Origin: Emticicia sp031378345
GTDB taxonomy: Bacteria > Bacteroidota > Bacteroidia > Cytophagales > Spirosomataceae
Direction of reading: 5' to 3'
DNA length: 64,000 bases
Assembly (NCBI GenBank): GCA_031378345.1
Contig: JANNDY010000039.1
Span: 62,001-126,000 of the forward strand
Part shown: one piece after another, positions 9,187-18,488 of the stretch
Layout of the letters: each line of letters begins with the position of its first letter
How positions within the stretch are numbered: the stretch's first letter is position 1
The notes under the pieces: generated by a model
What the model was told of the DNA's origin: nothing
Database searches by the model: none
Seen by the model: only the letters and a program-made list of their open reading frames with translations
Translations under genes and position numbers: made by a program

Positions 9187-9819
9187 TTAATTTTGAATTC
9201 CCTTCAAAATTTCCACCAATTCAGCAATCATCAAAGCAGTTGCTCCCCAAACGACTTGTTCTTGAATTACAAAACAAGTTGTCTCAAATTTTAAACCTCT
9301 TGTTTCAACTGTACGCACTTGTACGATTGAAGGGTCAAGAATTTCGGAAATTGCTACTTCAAAAATCCCAGCAACTTCGCGTTCATCAGGGTAAAAATCA
9401 GGGCGATAAGGCATAAAGCCCAACACAGGCTGGCAATACATATTAGAAGGAGGAATAAACAGTTCGGTGAGGTTGCTTATCACTTTGACATCGGTTGCTT
9501 TGATACCGATTTCTTCTTGGGCTTCACGAAGAGCCGTTGCCTGAATATCTTTGTCACTAAATTCTGCTCTACCTCCCGGAAACGCCATTTGTCCACCATG
9601 AACTCCATCATATTGCGGACGGAGAATCAATGGCAAAAAAACTTCATCGCCCTTTGGATAACACATCAATAAAACTGCACTCCGACGTGTATTTTCGTTG
9701 GGTTCTGCCTTCAATCTCAAGCGATTTGGGGACATTTTCTGCATAATTTCCTCATGCCCTGGTAATGGCTGTTGAGTTAAGTGATTATTTAGGGTTTGGG
9801 TAAATTCAGCAAAATTCAC
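9187..9819 (-). CDS. Nudix hydrolase, CoA-pyrophosphatase-like
   Basis: 210 residues. The complete Nudix box begins at GGRAEFSDKD (82-91) and ends REAQEEIGI (98-106), with the GX5EX7REUXEEXGU spacing that binds the metal for pyrophosphate cleavage. The upstream segment FLPLILRP and length resemble the YeaB/NudL CoA pyrophosphatase group. Substrate preference is inferred from family only. Next to, and on the same strand as, the FAD oxidoreductase gene. Confidence 0.88.
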   Translation of the reverse strand: MNFAEFTQTLNNHLTQQPLPGHEEIMQKMSPNRLRLKAEPNENTRRSAVLLMCYPKGDEVFLPLILRPQYDGVHGGQMAFPGGRAEFSDKDIQATALREAQEEIGIKATDVKVISNLTELFIPPSNMYCQPVLGFMPYRPDFYPDEREVAGIFEVAISEILDPSIVQVRTVETRGLKFETTCFVIQEQVVWGATALMIAELVEILKGIQN

Positions 9820-9911
9820 GTTGTTAGGTATTTGTCGGTGCTTGGGCTTAGGATATTTATGGCAAGATACAAAAATATTTACAAATTGCGAACCTCGACT
9901 TCGCTCGGTTA

Positions 9912-11561
9912 CTACTGTGTTTGGTGTCCGAGAGTAGCCGAGGACCCATATATTCTCACAAGTTGTTCGGCACTACGCTCACCGTCCATTGCTGCTGACA
10001 CAATTCCTCCAGCAAAACCTGCACCTTCTCCACACGGAAATAAGCCTTTTATTTGTATATGCTCCAAAGATTCTTTATCTCGAGGAATTCGAACTGGTGA
10101 TGATGTTCGGCTTTCAATGCCAATCAATTGGGCATCATTTGTTACATATCCTTTCATTTTTTTGCCAAATTCTTTCAAGCCTTCTTGCAATGGTCGAGCA
10201 ATAATATCGGGCAAAACCTCTGCCATATCCATCGAAACCAAGCCTGGTTGATAAGAAGTTGGCAATAATTCTCGTGAAATTTTACTATTCAAGAAGTCAT
10301 TTAAACGTTGAGCAGGAGCAAGTTGTCCCCCTTTTAAAACATGATTATTAGCTAATTGAAAAGCTTTTTGTTCTACTTCTTTCTGCAATTGTAAGCCTGC
10401 CAATGGACCTAAATGCTTGTATGCGTGCCAGTCTATTTCATTTATTGCCACAACTACGCCCGAATTGGCATATTTTGAATCTCGACGAGAAGGCGACATT
10501 CCATTCACAACCAACTCGCCTTCGGTGGTAGCGGCTGGCACAATAAACCCTCCTGGACACATACAAAAACTAAAAACGCCTCGCTGAATATTTTTATGAT
10601 AAGTTTGAGCAACCAAACTATAAGATGCCGCAGGAAGCAATCCACGCTCTTGTCGGTGATATTGATGCTCGTCAATAAGGCTTTGTTGATGCTCAATCCT
10701 TACGCCCATTGCATAAGGTTTTGCTTCTATATGAATATTTTTTTTGTGAAGCAATTCAAAAATATCACGTGCCGAATGACCAGTTGCTAAGATTACGCCA
10801 ATACCTATAAACTCTTTTCCATCGGCAGTTATTACACCTTGAATTCGATTGTTAACTAATTGAAAATCAACCACTTTTGTATCGAAATGTACTTCGCCAC
10901 CTGCTTTCAAAATACTTTCACGGAGGTCGGCAACTACGCTTGGCAATTTATTCGTGCCGATGTGTGGGTGTGCATCAAATAAAATTTCGGGCGTTGAGCC
11001 ATGAGCTACCAAAATTTCTAAAATACGCCTGACATCGCCACGTTTTTTTGAGCGAGTATAGAGTTTTCCATCGGAATATGTTCCTGCCCCACCCTCACCA
11101 AAACAATAATTTGACTCTGGATTTACCACATGGTCTTTATTGATTGCAGCCAAATCTCGTCTTCTGGCACGCACGTCTTTTCCTCTTTCGAGCAAAATTG
11201 GCTTGATTCCCAACTCAATAAAACGCAAAGCAGCAAACATTCCTGCTGGCCCCGCTCCTACGATGATGGCTTGTGGCTTTTTGCTTACGTCAGGATAATC
11301 TTTTTGAAACTCCATTTCGGGCGGTGGAATTTCTCCCGAATAGAATTCAACCTCAAGATTTACCTTGACTTGACCTTTTCGAGCATCAATCGACTGACGA
11401 AGTTTTTGAACACTAAAACCCTCACTATAAGATGTTTGTAAATAGTTTTTTTGAATATATTGACGCAGAACTGCATCATCAAGAGCGACTTCTGGCTCTA
11501 AGGTAAGACTTAAGATTTGGTGCATTGCTGAAAGGTTTTTATCCTTTAAATTAGGATGCAA
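9912..11561 (-). CDS. FAD/NAD(P)-dependent oxidoreductase
   Basis: 549 residues. A short N-terminal domain precedes the Rossmann dinucleotide loop GAGPAGMFAALR (102-113). FGEGGAGTYSDGKLYTR and FSFCMCPGGFIVPA are typical of the large uncharacterised FAD-dependent dehydrogenase family found in many bacteria; the C-terminal CGEGAGFAGGIVSAAMDG is the second FAD-contact motif. Residue 13 (ATG at 11525) is an alternative start. Substrate unknown. The last codons run into a GC-rich hairpin resembling that at 5485. Confidence 0.88.
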   Translation of the reverse strand: MHPNLKDKNLSAMHQILSLTLEPEVALDDAVLRQYIQKNYLQTSYSEGFSVQKLRQSIDARKGQVKVNLEVEFYSGEIPPPEMEFQKDYPDVSKKPQAIIVGAGPAGMFAALRFIELGIKPILLERGKDVRARRRDLAAINKDHVVNPESNYCFGEGGAGTYSDGKLYTRSKKRGDVRRILEILVAHGSTPEILFDAHPHIGTNKLPSVVADLRESILKAGGEVHFDTKVVDFQLVNNRIQGVITADGKEFIGIGVILATGHSARDIFELLHKKNIHIEAKPYAMGVRIEHQQSLIDEHQYHRQERGLLPAASYSLVAQTYHKNIQRGVFSFCMCPGGFIVPAATTEGELVVNGMSPSRRDSKYANSGVVVAINEIDWHAYKHLGPLAGLQLQKEVEQKAFQLANNHVLKGGQLAPAQRLNDFLNSKISRELLPTSYQPGLVSMDMAEVLPDIIARPLQEGLKEFGKKMKGYVTNDAQLIGIESRTSSPVRIPRDKESLEHIQIKGLFPCGEGAGFAGGIVSAAMDGERSAEQLVRIYGSSATLGHQTQ

Positions 11562-11702
11562 AGGTACGAATTAAATTAATGAGTGAATGAATAATTCCTG
11601 TCAAAGTTTCCTAAATGATAATATTTTCTACAAAAAACTCCTCAAATAGTTCGTGAAACCATTGGAGGAGTTTTTCAAATCACATAAATAAATTTCTAAT
11701 TC

Positions 11703-13487
11703 CTATCGCCGCATCACCATTCGACGTGAAGCGATTATTTTGCCGTTGGCTACGAAAGTACAATAAAAAATCTCGATGTTTCCATCATTTTTATAATCAA
11801 ACAAATATTCGTTCATGCCCTCCTTCACTTCAATTTTACGGTTTTCAATTAATGTTCCATCCCCTTTTTTGATGGTCAAATATGCATCATCAAATTGTTT
11901 ATTTCCATCATTTTTCAAAATCAAATACGTAGATTCGTCAAATGGATTAGGGTAATTTTTTAGCACTTCAACACCTTCCTCAATCAAAGTTGGAGCTTGC
12001 AAACTTTCGTCCAAAAAGCTAAGGGCTTCGGGTTGAGCAACTCTGAGTTTGACTGGCACAGTTACCGTTACTTCGTTTGAAAATAAGCTTTCTGCACCAC
12101 CCACATTGACAGCCGCGATGCTCACATAACGTACGCTACTACTATTTCTTAAAAAGGCAATCGTAGGTGTTTTGGTAGAAACTGTATAAACTGTATCCCA
12201 GTCGTTGGTAGCTGAACGGAGAGCTATGCGATAACTTGGTGCATTACTTGCATCGGTAATTGTTAATGAAATTTTATCGGTGGCTACATATTTTGCAGTG
12301 AAAGCAGTTGGTTTTTTGACCGACTGTGCCGCCATTGCAATGGCATTGGCATTGATGATTGTATTTCGTGCTAAATAGTTAAAATCTACATTAAAATCAT
12401 CTAAAATACCATCTTTATTGGTGTCTATTTGCTCATTATCATTACTTGAGTGAACAACACCACAACTACCGGTACCATCGCCATTTTCGTTTTGCGACAT
12501 CATTCTGACTGCGGCATAACCTTTACTACGGAACGGCACATGGTCGCTCGAACGTCCGGTGCGGTCTTCGCCACTCATAATATTTAGCGTCATTGGCACA
12601 GCAGCAATCGGCTTGATTTGCTCATTATACTCTAATTTTATGTAGCGAGCCAATTGCTTATGAATAGAATTGACGCTTCCGTAAGAGAAAATACGCATAC
12701 TTCGGTCGGCAATATTATTAGGTACGCAATTGGGTGTTGACGAACAAGGTCCACAAAGCGTTGTTCCTGCAATGTCATTATTCATCACCATTCTTACCGA
12801 GCGGCTTTTGCTATATAAATAATTGGCAAAAGCCGTGCTTCCAATCAAACCTTGTTCTTCGCCAATGGTCAGCAAGAAAACGACCGTTGCTTTGAGGTTG
12901 TATTTCGACAAAACCCTTGCCAATTCAATCACTAAAGCCGACCCCGTGGCATTGTCCGAAACCCCTGGGGCATTGCATATAGTGCTACATTGGTCGCTAC
13001 AACGGCTATCAATATGTGCTTCTACCAAAATAATTGATTTGTCGGTCAAATCACTTCCTGGCAAAACCGCAAAAACTTGGTTATACGTTTTTGAGGTAGT
13101 CGTACAGATTGCCGCATTAAAATTCATGCGAGAAACCACCAAACGATTATTGTTTTGTGAGCTAATTTGCTTAAACTTATTTTCGACCCAAGTATTGGCA
13201 GCGGCAAGCCCAGTAGTGGTTGAAGTAGAGAAAATTGTATTGGTATTTCGAGTACCAAAAGCAGCCAATTTTCGTACATAGGCTTTCACAGAATCGGCAG
13301 AAACAGATTGGTTAATGTCGGCAGAAATTGCATTTGGCGTAATTATTGTGGTAGCCTTTGCGTAGGTAGCAGCTGTGTAGTTTCCAGCCATAATTGCATC
13401 GGCTGTGGCGTTGGTAACTACCATACTGGTTTGCCCAAAAGCCGTATTGCCTACTATTAAGGCAATATAAAGTAAATATTGATTCAT
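11703..13487 (-). CDS. Secreted M28-family zinc peptidase with T9SS sorting tail
   Basis: 594 residues. Signal peptide 1-19 (ends FGQT). The M28 aminopeptidase domain carries the two-zinc ligands and catalytic acid in order: H158 in VEAHID, D178 in GVSDNATG, E210/E211 in GEEQG, a later NNDIAG Asp and SSDHVPF His. A fibronectin-like region follows (about 400-480). The C-terminal 85 residues start NYPNPF and end in a short basic tail, the type A sorting domain read by the type IX secretion system, so the enzyme is probably exported to the cell surface or medium. Confidence 0.92.
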   Translation of the reverse strand: MNQYLLYIALIVGNTAFGQTSMVVTNATADAIMAGNYTAATYAKATTIITPNAISADINQSVSADSVKAYVRKLAAFGTRNTNTIFSTSTTTGLAAANTWVENKFKQISSQNNNRLVVSRMNFNAAICTTTSKTYNQVFAVLPGSDLTDKSIILVEAHIDSRCSDQCSTICNAPGVSDNATGSALVIELARVLSKYNLKATVVFLLTIGEEQGLIGSTAFANYLYSKSRSVRMVMNNDIAGTTLCGPCSSTPNCVPNNIADRSMRIFSYGSVNSIHKQLARYIKLEYNEQIKPIAAVPMTLNIMSGEDRTGRSSDHVPFRSKGYAAVRMMSQNENGDGTGSCGVVHSSNDNEQIDTNKDGILDDFNVDFNYLARNTIINANAIAMAAQSVKKPTAFTAKYVATDKISLTITDASNAPSYRIALRSATNDWDTVYTVSTKTPTIAFLRNSSSVRYVSIAAVNVGGAESLFSNEVTVTVPVKLRVAQPEALSFLDESLQAPTLIEEGVEVLKNYPNPFDESTYLILKNDGNKQFDDAYLTIKKGDGTLIENRKIEVKEGMNEYLFDYKNDGNIEIFYCTFVANGKIIASRRMVMRR

Positions 13488-13595
13488 TTTGAGTAAGATT
13501 AATGTTTTACCATCTTTTGCTTGTTTTTCTTATTAAAAGGTATCAAAAATTATGCCTTTTTGCTTAAAAATTAGATTAAATAATAATTTTGAAAC

Positions 13596-13603
13596 TATCT
13601 TTG
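13596..13603 (+). promoter_or_regulatory. Probable nuoI promoter, -7 box TATCTTTG
   Basis: Perfect TANNTTTG box 33 bases before the nuoI ATG, in the divergent gap with the M28 peptidase gene. No clear TTTG at -33. Confidence 0.45.
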
Positions 13604-13636
13604 CAAAACCAATAACTGTGAGCCTAAAAACATCGA

Positions 13637-14674
13637 ATGTCCACTTATTTTAAAAATATTAGTCGGGGGATAAAAACTACGTTGAAAGGTATGAGTCTAA
13701 CGCTCAAGCATTTTTGGAATGCAAGGCGTAGCAGAGAGCCTTTTGCGATGCAAGATTCGAGTTATTTTGACTTGAAAACAGGCATCGTTACGCTGCAATA
13801 TCCTCATCAAACGCTTCCTGTGCCTGACAATGGGCGTTATCAATTAGATTGCGAAATTGATGATTGCATTGTTTGTGATAAATGTGCCAAAATCTGTCCT
13901 GTTGATTGTATAGATATCGAACCAATCAAATCTTCGGAAGTCATTAGTTATACTTCCGATGGTTCGCCTGTGCGACTTTATGCCGCCAAGTTTGATATTG
14001 ATATGGCAAAATGTTGCTTCTGTGGACTCTGTACAACTGTTTGTCCAACAGAATGTTTGACCATGACCAACGAATATGATTTTAGTGTAGTTGATATTTT
14101 GCAAATGAACTTTGAGTTTTCGAATCTTTCACCTGACCAAGCTGATAAAAAACGAAAACTATATGAGCAGTTTGTAGCAGAAAAAGAAGCATTGAAAAAA
14201 AACCCACAGCCATCAACGGGCGACGTTCCGCTTGGTAATGTAGTAAATAGTGAGAAAATAGCAGCAAAACCTGCATTTAGACCTTCGTTCAAACCTGTAA
14301 TTAAAGTTGCTGAAAGTGCGGCGGGCGGTGTTCCGCATAACCAAGCAATTAAGGAAGAAATAAAAGAAGAAATACCGAAAGCAAAACCTGTTTTCAAGCC
14401 AAGTTTTAAACCTATTGTAAAGGTTGCGGAAAACACTGATAATGCGGAACGCCCGCTGCGGCGTACCGACCCGCAAGTTAAAGAAGAAAAACAAGAAACA
14501 ATTACGCCAAAACCTGTCTTTAAGCCAAGTTTCAAACCGACATTCACTCAGCCAACTATTACAGGAAACATTGATATTGCTCATAATACTTCTCAATCAA
14601 ATAGTACACAAGAAATACCAAAATCGAAGCCTGTTTTTAAACCAACACTCAAGATTATACCTAAAGATAAATAA
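13637..14674 (+). CDS. nuoI: NADH-quinone oxidoreductase subunit I with repeat-bearing C-terminal extension
   Basis: Subunit I of complex I, carrying the two 4Fe-4S clusters (N6a/N6b) of the peripheral arm. The cluster motifs are C77-C80-C83-C87P and C126-C129-C132-C136P. Typical NuoI ends near residue 165-190; this one runs to 345. The extra part contains four near-copies of a Lys/Pro/Phe motif, KPVFKPSFKP (starting around residues 212, 252, 290 and 327), separated by acidic/polar linkers. It is probably disordered. The gene is followed by nuoJ with 8 bases between. Confidence 0.93.
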   Translation: MSTYFKNISRGIKTTLKGMSLTLKHFWNARRSREPFAMQDSSYFDLKTGIVTLQYPHQTLPVPDNGRYQLDCEIDDCIVCDKCAKICPVDCIDIEPIKSSEVISYTSDGSPVRLYAAKFDIDMAKCCFCGLCTTVCPTECLTMTNEYDFSVVDILQMNFEFSNLSPDQADKKRKLYEQFVAEKEALKKNPQPSTGDVPLGNVVNSEKIAAKPAFRPSFKPVIKVAESAAGGVPHNQAIKEEIKEEIPKAKPVFKPSFKPIVKVAENTDNAERPLRRTDPQVKEEKQETITPKPVFKPSFKPTFTQPTITGNIDIAHNTSQSNSTQEIPKSKPVFKPTLKIIPKDK

Positions 14675-14682
14675 AAATACTG

Positions 14683-15234
14683 TTGGAAGAATACCTGCAA
14701 AATATTGACTATCAACTCGTTAAGCAAATTATATTCTTTGTTTTCGCTGCCATTACCGTTGGTGGGGCATTGTATTTATTGTTTACAAAAAATGTACTTT
14801 ATGCAGCTTTTAGCCTTTTATTGACACTCTTAGGTGTGTCTGGATTATACGTTTTTGCGGGAGCAGATTTCTTAGCGGTAAGTCAAATAATGATTTATGT
14901 TGGTGGAATTTTGGTACTGCTGATTTTTGGAATAATGCTTACGAATAACAAAAATACCCAACGCCAAACCAATCAATCAAATAAGATTTTGGTGAGCCAT
15001 CATAATATTTTTTGGGCGGTTTTGGTAGCAGCTTTGTTGTTTTTAGGATATTTGAAAATGATTTTAGAAGCAAATTTTCATATAATAAGCAAGCAAACTC
15101 TCGCAGGAAGCACCGTAAATAAAATCGGCTTTAATTTAATGACCGATTATATTTTTGCCTTTGAAGTAGTCGGAATCTTGCTTTTGGCAGCTCTCGTTGG
15201 GGCAGTTTACATTGCAAAAAAAGAAAAAAATTAA
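14683..15234 (+). CDS. nuoJ: NADH-quinone oxidoreductase subunit J
   Basis: 183 residues, membrane subunit of the complex I proton-pumping arm. Hydrophobic helices include IIFFVFAAITVGGALYLL, LYAAFSLLLTLLGVSGLY and QIMIYVGGILVLLIFGIML, the last being the conserved NuoJ segment. The start is TTG at 14683, eight bases after the nuoI stop; no earlier in-frame ATG fits. Co-transcribed with nuoI and nuoK. Confidence 0.92.
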   Translation: MEEYLQNIDYQLVKQIIFFVFAAITVGGALYLLFTKNVLYAAFSLLLTLLGVSGLYVFAGADFLAVSQIMIYVGGILVLLIFGIMLTNNKNTQRQTNQSNKILVSHHNIFWAVLVAALLFLGYLKMILEANFHIISKQTLAGSTVNKIGFNLMTDYIFAFEVVGILLLAALVGAVYIAKKEKN

Positions 15235-15287
15235 GGTAATGAATATTTTCCAATAACCAATTATCCAATAACCAATTTCCTCGATAT

Positions 15288-15593
15288 ATGATTTATTTGC
15301 AAAATTATTTAATCATTAGTGCCTTGCTTTTCTCAATCGGGCTTGCAGTTGTTGTTACAAAACGCAATGCAATTTTGATTTTGATGGGTATTGAATTAAT
15401 GATCAATGCAGTGAATCTAAACCTTGTGGCATTCAGCCAATATGACCCAAATCGCCTGCAAGGACAAATGTTTGCTTTGTTTGTGATGGTCATTGCAGCG
15501 GCAGAAGTTACGGTTGCATTAGCCATAATTATGAAAATATATGATTATTTCAAGAATCTTGATTTAGATGAAATAAATCAATTAAAAAATTGA
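15288..15593 (+). CDS. nuoK: NADH-quinone oxidoreductase subunit K
   Basis: 101 residues, the normal NuoK size, with three membrane helices and the conserved glutamates in ILMGIELMINAVNLNLVA and AAAEVTVALAIIMKIY that take part in proton translocation. Last gene of the nuoI-J-K run; nuoL, which often follows, is absent because the tRNA gene and the inserted elements come next. Confidence 0.95.
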   Translation: MIYLQNYLIISALLFSIGLAVVVTKRNAILILMGIELMINAVNLNLVAFSQYDPNRLQGQMFALFVMVIAAAEVTVALAIIMKIYDYFKNLDLDEINQLKN

Positions 15594-15602
15594 AAAAGTA
15601 TT

Positions 15603-15634
15603 TGGCAAAAGCATTTTAAAGCATTACCTTTGCA
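15603..15634 (+). promoter_or_regulatory. tRNA-Arg promoter
   Basis: TTTG at 15603-15606 and TACCTTTG at 15627-15634, 20 bases apart, matching both halves of the Bacteroidota consensus. Confidence 0.75.
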
Positions 15635-15699
15635 GTCCCAAATCGGGAAAATGAATTCAGATAAAGGGGTCCAATTCCCAATAGAGTTAAATAATATAA

Positions 15700-15773
15700 G
15701 GCTGTGTAGCTCAACTGAATAGAGCGTCTCACTACGGATGAGAAGGTTTGGGGTTTGAATCCCTACACGGTCA
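15700..15773 (+). tRNA. tRNA-Arg(ACG), insertion site of the mobile elements
   Basis: A full cloverleaf can be drawn: acceptor GGCTGTG with CACGGTC (two G-U pairs), D arm GCTC/GAGC, anticodon stem TCTCA/TGAGA with loop CTACGGA (anticodon ACG), and T arm with loop TTTGAAT. CCA is not encoded. Its 3' part (15754-15774) recurs at 56.7, 63.5 and 63.6 kb, marking it as attB for the inserted elements; the gene was left intact by the insertions. Confidence 0.97.
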
Positions 15774-15774
15774 C
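15754..15774 (+). other. att site A (left end, inside tRNA-Arg)
   Basis: 21 bases of T-arm and acceptor 3' strand repeated exactly at 63624-63644 and, with a small insertion, at 56716-56745 and 63515-63544. It marks the left junction of the prophage. Confidence 0.8.
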
Positions 15775-15807
15775 TAAAGTCATTTGATTGTAAGCCATTT
15801 AGAGATA

Positions 15808-15835
15808 AAAGCAGGTAGAAATACCTGCTTTTTTT
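15808..15835 (+). terminator. Terminator downstream of tRNA-Arg
   Basis: 10-bp arms AAAGCAGGTA/TACCTGCTTT with a T7 tail. Because it lies beyond att site A it was probably brought in by the prophage. Confidence 0.85.
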
Positions 15836-15892
15836 ATGTTTTTGAGCCAAAAACTACTATTTACCGAAAGATAAATAAACAACAAAGTTTCT

Positions 15893-15940
15893 GCTCACAA
15901 TTGGCATTGTCGCTCACATATTGCAAGACGTTTGGCTCAC
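15893..15940 (+). repeat. Possible integrase arm sites (three GCTCAC copies)
   Basis: GCTCAC at 15893, 15912 and 15935, spaced 19 and 23 bases, between the att core and the integrase. One further copy lies at 56650 near the right end. Spacing near two helical turns suggests arm-type sites; the motif is short, so chance is possible. Confidence 0.35.
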
Positions 15941-15955
15941 CAAACTTTTGCAACA

Positions 15956-17287
15956 ATGATTATCAAAAAAATGCTTAAAGTGCATTTCTTCCTTCGTGAT
16001 GGAGAAAAAAACATTACTCCAGACAAAGCCCTCACAATCAATTATCAACTTGAAATCGAAGGTCAAGAGCGAGATACGGCTATCTCAAGCAGAATCAAAA
16101 TTCCACATAAATTCTGGTGGAACTACTCAAAAAACAAACTTGATGCCCCGCCCATCAACAAAGATGGCAAACAACAATGGGTAATTCCGAGCTACTACGA
16201 AGCCGAAGAAATTAATGAACGGCTTAATCAAATGCGAGAAGTATTGAAAGATGTTTTTAAATCACTCCAAACTTTTTCAGATGAAACCCCAAGTTATCAT
16301 CAAATTAGAGAACGATTCGACCCAAAAACAAGACAAGCAAAGAAAATTATTACGCCTAAGTTTTTGGAGGTCCTGAACGAAATGATTGACCATTTGGAGA
16401 AAAAGAAAAAACGTAATGAAGGGACAATTCGGAACTATCGGGTCAGAGAAAAAAACATTACTCAGTTTTTGAAGGAGTGTTATTCAACAAAAATTTTGAT
16501 TACAGAACTAAAGCACAGACACATTGAGCAACTTCAAGAATGGATGTCGGAGAAAAAAAACTATGATGGTTCACAGCAATTTGGTCAGGACCATCGAAAC
16601 AAGCACGCAACTTGCATGAAACAAAGCCTCGAATTTGCAGTAAACAATGAGTATTTGCAAAACCTGCCTGTTGCAAAATTGGGCTTGACTTATAGTCCAG
16701 ACAAACCCCCTGCTTATTTGGCTCTTGAGCATAGACAAATTATTGCGAATTGTGCAGCACATTCTATTCAGAAAGTAAAAGATGTAGCAGTCTTTTTAAT
16801 GCACACTGGCTTTAGTTATACCGATTATTTAAGTCTTACACATGAGCATTTGCAGGGGGCGTGTTGGAAAAAACAACGAGATAAATCAGAAGTCTTTTCT
16901 TTACCTCCATTGCTGCCACAAGCAGCAGCGGTAATAAGAAAATATGGAAGCATTGAAGCTCTTCCTAAAATGGACCTTTCGGATATGAACAAAGCGCTCA
17001 AGCATTTAGGGGATTTTTGTAACATTAACGAAAAAACAGTTGGGTTCAATTTAAGTACATCTGTTTTCCGTGAAACATTTGCCTCAATGATGGAAAATGA
17101 ATTCATGTTTCCTCGAAACACTATCAAGTTTTTGATGGGACACAAAACCGAAAAACAGTTAAAAAACTATTCTTCGGTTCAGACTGGAAGGATTTTGCAT
17201 GAGCTCCAAAAACATACTTTGACAATTCAGAATCAAGTCTTGAAAGAATATTCAGATTTTATTGAAGAATTTAAAAAAGCAAGTTGA
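15956..17287 (+). CDS. int: Prophage tyrosine recombinase (integrase)
   Basis: About 443 residues. Layout is that of Bacteroidota phage/element integrases: N-terminal arm-binding region, SAM-like core-binding domain (about 120-230), and catalytic domain with TGFSYTDYLSLT, then SVFRETFAS (catalytic Arg; the usual RH is RE here), LMGHKTEKQLKNY (His and nucleophilic Tyr). It catalyses insertion at and excision from the tRNA-Arg. A TTG at 15932 and ATGs at 15956 and 15971 are possible starts; I chose the first ATG. It differs clearly from the two related integrases at 37966 and 61012. Confidence 0.9.
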   Translation: MIIKKMLKVHFFLRDGEKNITPDKALTINYQLEIEGQERDTAISSRIKIPHKFWWNYSKNKLDAPPINKDGKQQWVIPSYYEAEEINERLNQMREVLKDVFKSLQTFSDETPSYHQIRERFDPKTRQAKKIITPKFLEVLNEMIDHLEKKKKRNEGTIRNYRVREKNITQFLKECYSTKILITELKHRHIEQLQEWMSEKKNYDGSQQFGQDHRNKHATCMKQSLEFAVNNEYLQNLPVAKLGLTYSPDKPPAYLALEHRQIIANCAAHSIQKVKDVAVFLMHTGFSYTDYLSLTHEHLQGACWKKQRDKSEVFSLPPLLPQAAAVIRKYGSIEALPKMDLSDMNKALKHLGDFCNINEKTVGFNLSTSVFRETFASMMENEFMFPRNTIKFLMGHKTEKQLKNYSSVQTGRILHELQKHTLTIQNQVLKEYSDFIEEFKKAS

Positions 17288-17320
17288 TATTTGTGTTTTA
17301 CTTACAAAAACCAAAAATCA

Positions 17321-17671
17321 ATGAAAACAATTACTTTTTTGCTGTTACTCCCCTTCTTGAGCATCGCTCAATTCAAAGAATCAAAAATTGATTCTGTCAA
17401 AACGCAATACTGCCGCATCAGGCTTGGAACAGAATCAGGAAGCACAATGCTTTCAAACAAAAGCAAAATCTTTGCAATGGTAGATTTTGGCTTAGGCAAA
17501 GCAAAAGAAGAACCTTTGGAAGTGATTGTTGATGAAAATGACAAAAAAATATTTTACTCAAGCTATGTTCAGGTCCTGAATGTTTTTTATGCAAAAGGTT
17601 GGGAGCTGTTCGGTGTAAGAGAATCTTCCAATTTTGGCAATAGCGAGTTTTTATTTAAGCGAATGAAGTAA
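17321..17671 (+). CDS. Small secreted protein, possible lysogenic-conversion gene
   Basis: 116 residues starting at ATG 17321 with a clear signal peptide (MKTITFLLLLPFLSIAQ). The mature part (FYAKGWELFGVRES near the end) resembles short secreted Bacteroidota proteins of unknown function. It sits between the integrase and the convergent late genes, a common place for cargo genes expressed in the lysogen. No domain recognised. Confidence 0.6.
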   Translation: MKTITFLLLLPFLSIAQFKESKIDSVKTQYCRIRLGTESGSTMLSNKSKIFAMVDFGLGKAKEEPLEVIVDENDKKIFYSSYVQVLNVFYAKGWELFGVRESSNFGNSEFLFKRMK

Positions 17672-17706
17672 ACGAAACAAGGGGCTATCAAGCCCCTTGT
17701 TTCGTT
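17671..17706. terminator. Bidirectional terminator closing the late operon
   Basis: 16-bp arms (17671-17686 and 17691-17706, AACGAAACAAGGGGCT and complement) between convergent genes. Confidence 0.85.
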
Positions 17707-17711
17707 AAAAC

Positions 17712-18488
17712 CTAAACCAAATCCTTCACCACCCAACAATCCCACATCAAATTGGCATTGTCGGCAAAGTCGAATGGTAGCCAAAAATGCCCTTTATCGC
17801 CCCACGACTGCCCATAGGAATTCCGAACTTTAAACGCTTTTCGCTTGGCATCATAGCCAATACAAAGCACTGCGTGTCCGCCTATGTTTTCATCTTTTTT
17901 GGTTGGCATGGGCATTGCTCCAGTTACTCTTGCGATTTCAAAAGGACGATTGAAAACCACCATTCCAAAAATAAACGGAAAACCTTCTGCCAAACAACTC
18001 ATCATTTTGGCAACGTTTCCATCTTCAATTCGCTCATAACGGTCAATCCTTCTGGTAGTCGCATCTTGAAATAATTCTTCCGATGGACGAGTAAAAAGGT
18101 TTTTGCGTGTGTAGGTCCATTGCTTTTCAAAAATAAAACCTTGTTTGTTGGTCGCTTTCACCACATCACGGATATAAGCTCCCCCATCTTCGTTTACAGT
18201 TCCGCCAATCTCTCTCGATATAAAGTAAGTAAACAACCTCGAAGGCATATTCTTAGGCTGCTTTTCCAGCTTTTGCAAAAACTGAATAGCTGCCGCCATT
18301 GCGTTTGCAGTGCAGCTCCCCATATCATACTGATTATAGGGCTTAATGCCAAGTTTGGCAGTCAAATCAACGGCATCAGGCAGAACCAAAACTGCTTTCG
18401 ACCGGGCGGCGTTCCGCTTCGGTTCAAAAACAAAATCTCGCTCATCTGCAGGTGAGCGTTTGACATTAAAAATCTTTACATTTTCCAT
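17712..18488 (-). CDS. Papain-like (C1) cysteine peptidase
   Basis: 258 residues. The triad is visible: oxyanion Gln53 in YNQYDMGSC, nucleophile Cys59 in GSCTANA, His205 in GGHAVLCIGYD and Asn223 in VRNSYGQSWGDKG. No signal peptide. It is the last gene of the tape-measure operon and overlaps the upstream tail gene by 13 bases, so it is expressed with tail proteins. It may cleave a tail or host-envelope protein during assembly or entry; peptidoglycan hydrolysis is less likely for C1 folds. Role inferred from position. Confidence 0.8.
   Translation of the reverse strand: MENVKIFNVKRSPADERDFVFEPKRNAARSKAVLVLPDAVDLTAKLGIKPYNQYDMGSCTANAMAAAIQFLQKLEKQPKNMPSRLFTYFISREIGGTVNEDGGAYIRDVVKATNKQGFIFEKQWTYTRKNLFTRPSEELFQDATTRRIDRYERIEDGNVAKMMSCLAEGFPFIFGMVVFNRPFEIARVTGAMPMPTKKDENIGGHAVLCIGYDAKRKAFKVRNSYGQSWGDKGHFWLPFDFADNANLMWDCWVVKDLV

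Noticed and set aside
9796..10251. 151-codon plus-strand frame opposite the FAD oxidoreductase
   Set aside because: Antisense shadow of a well-supported gene.
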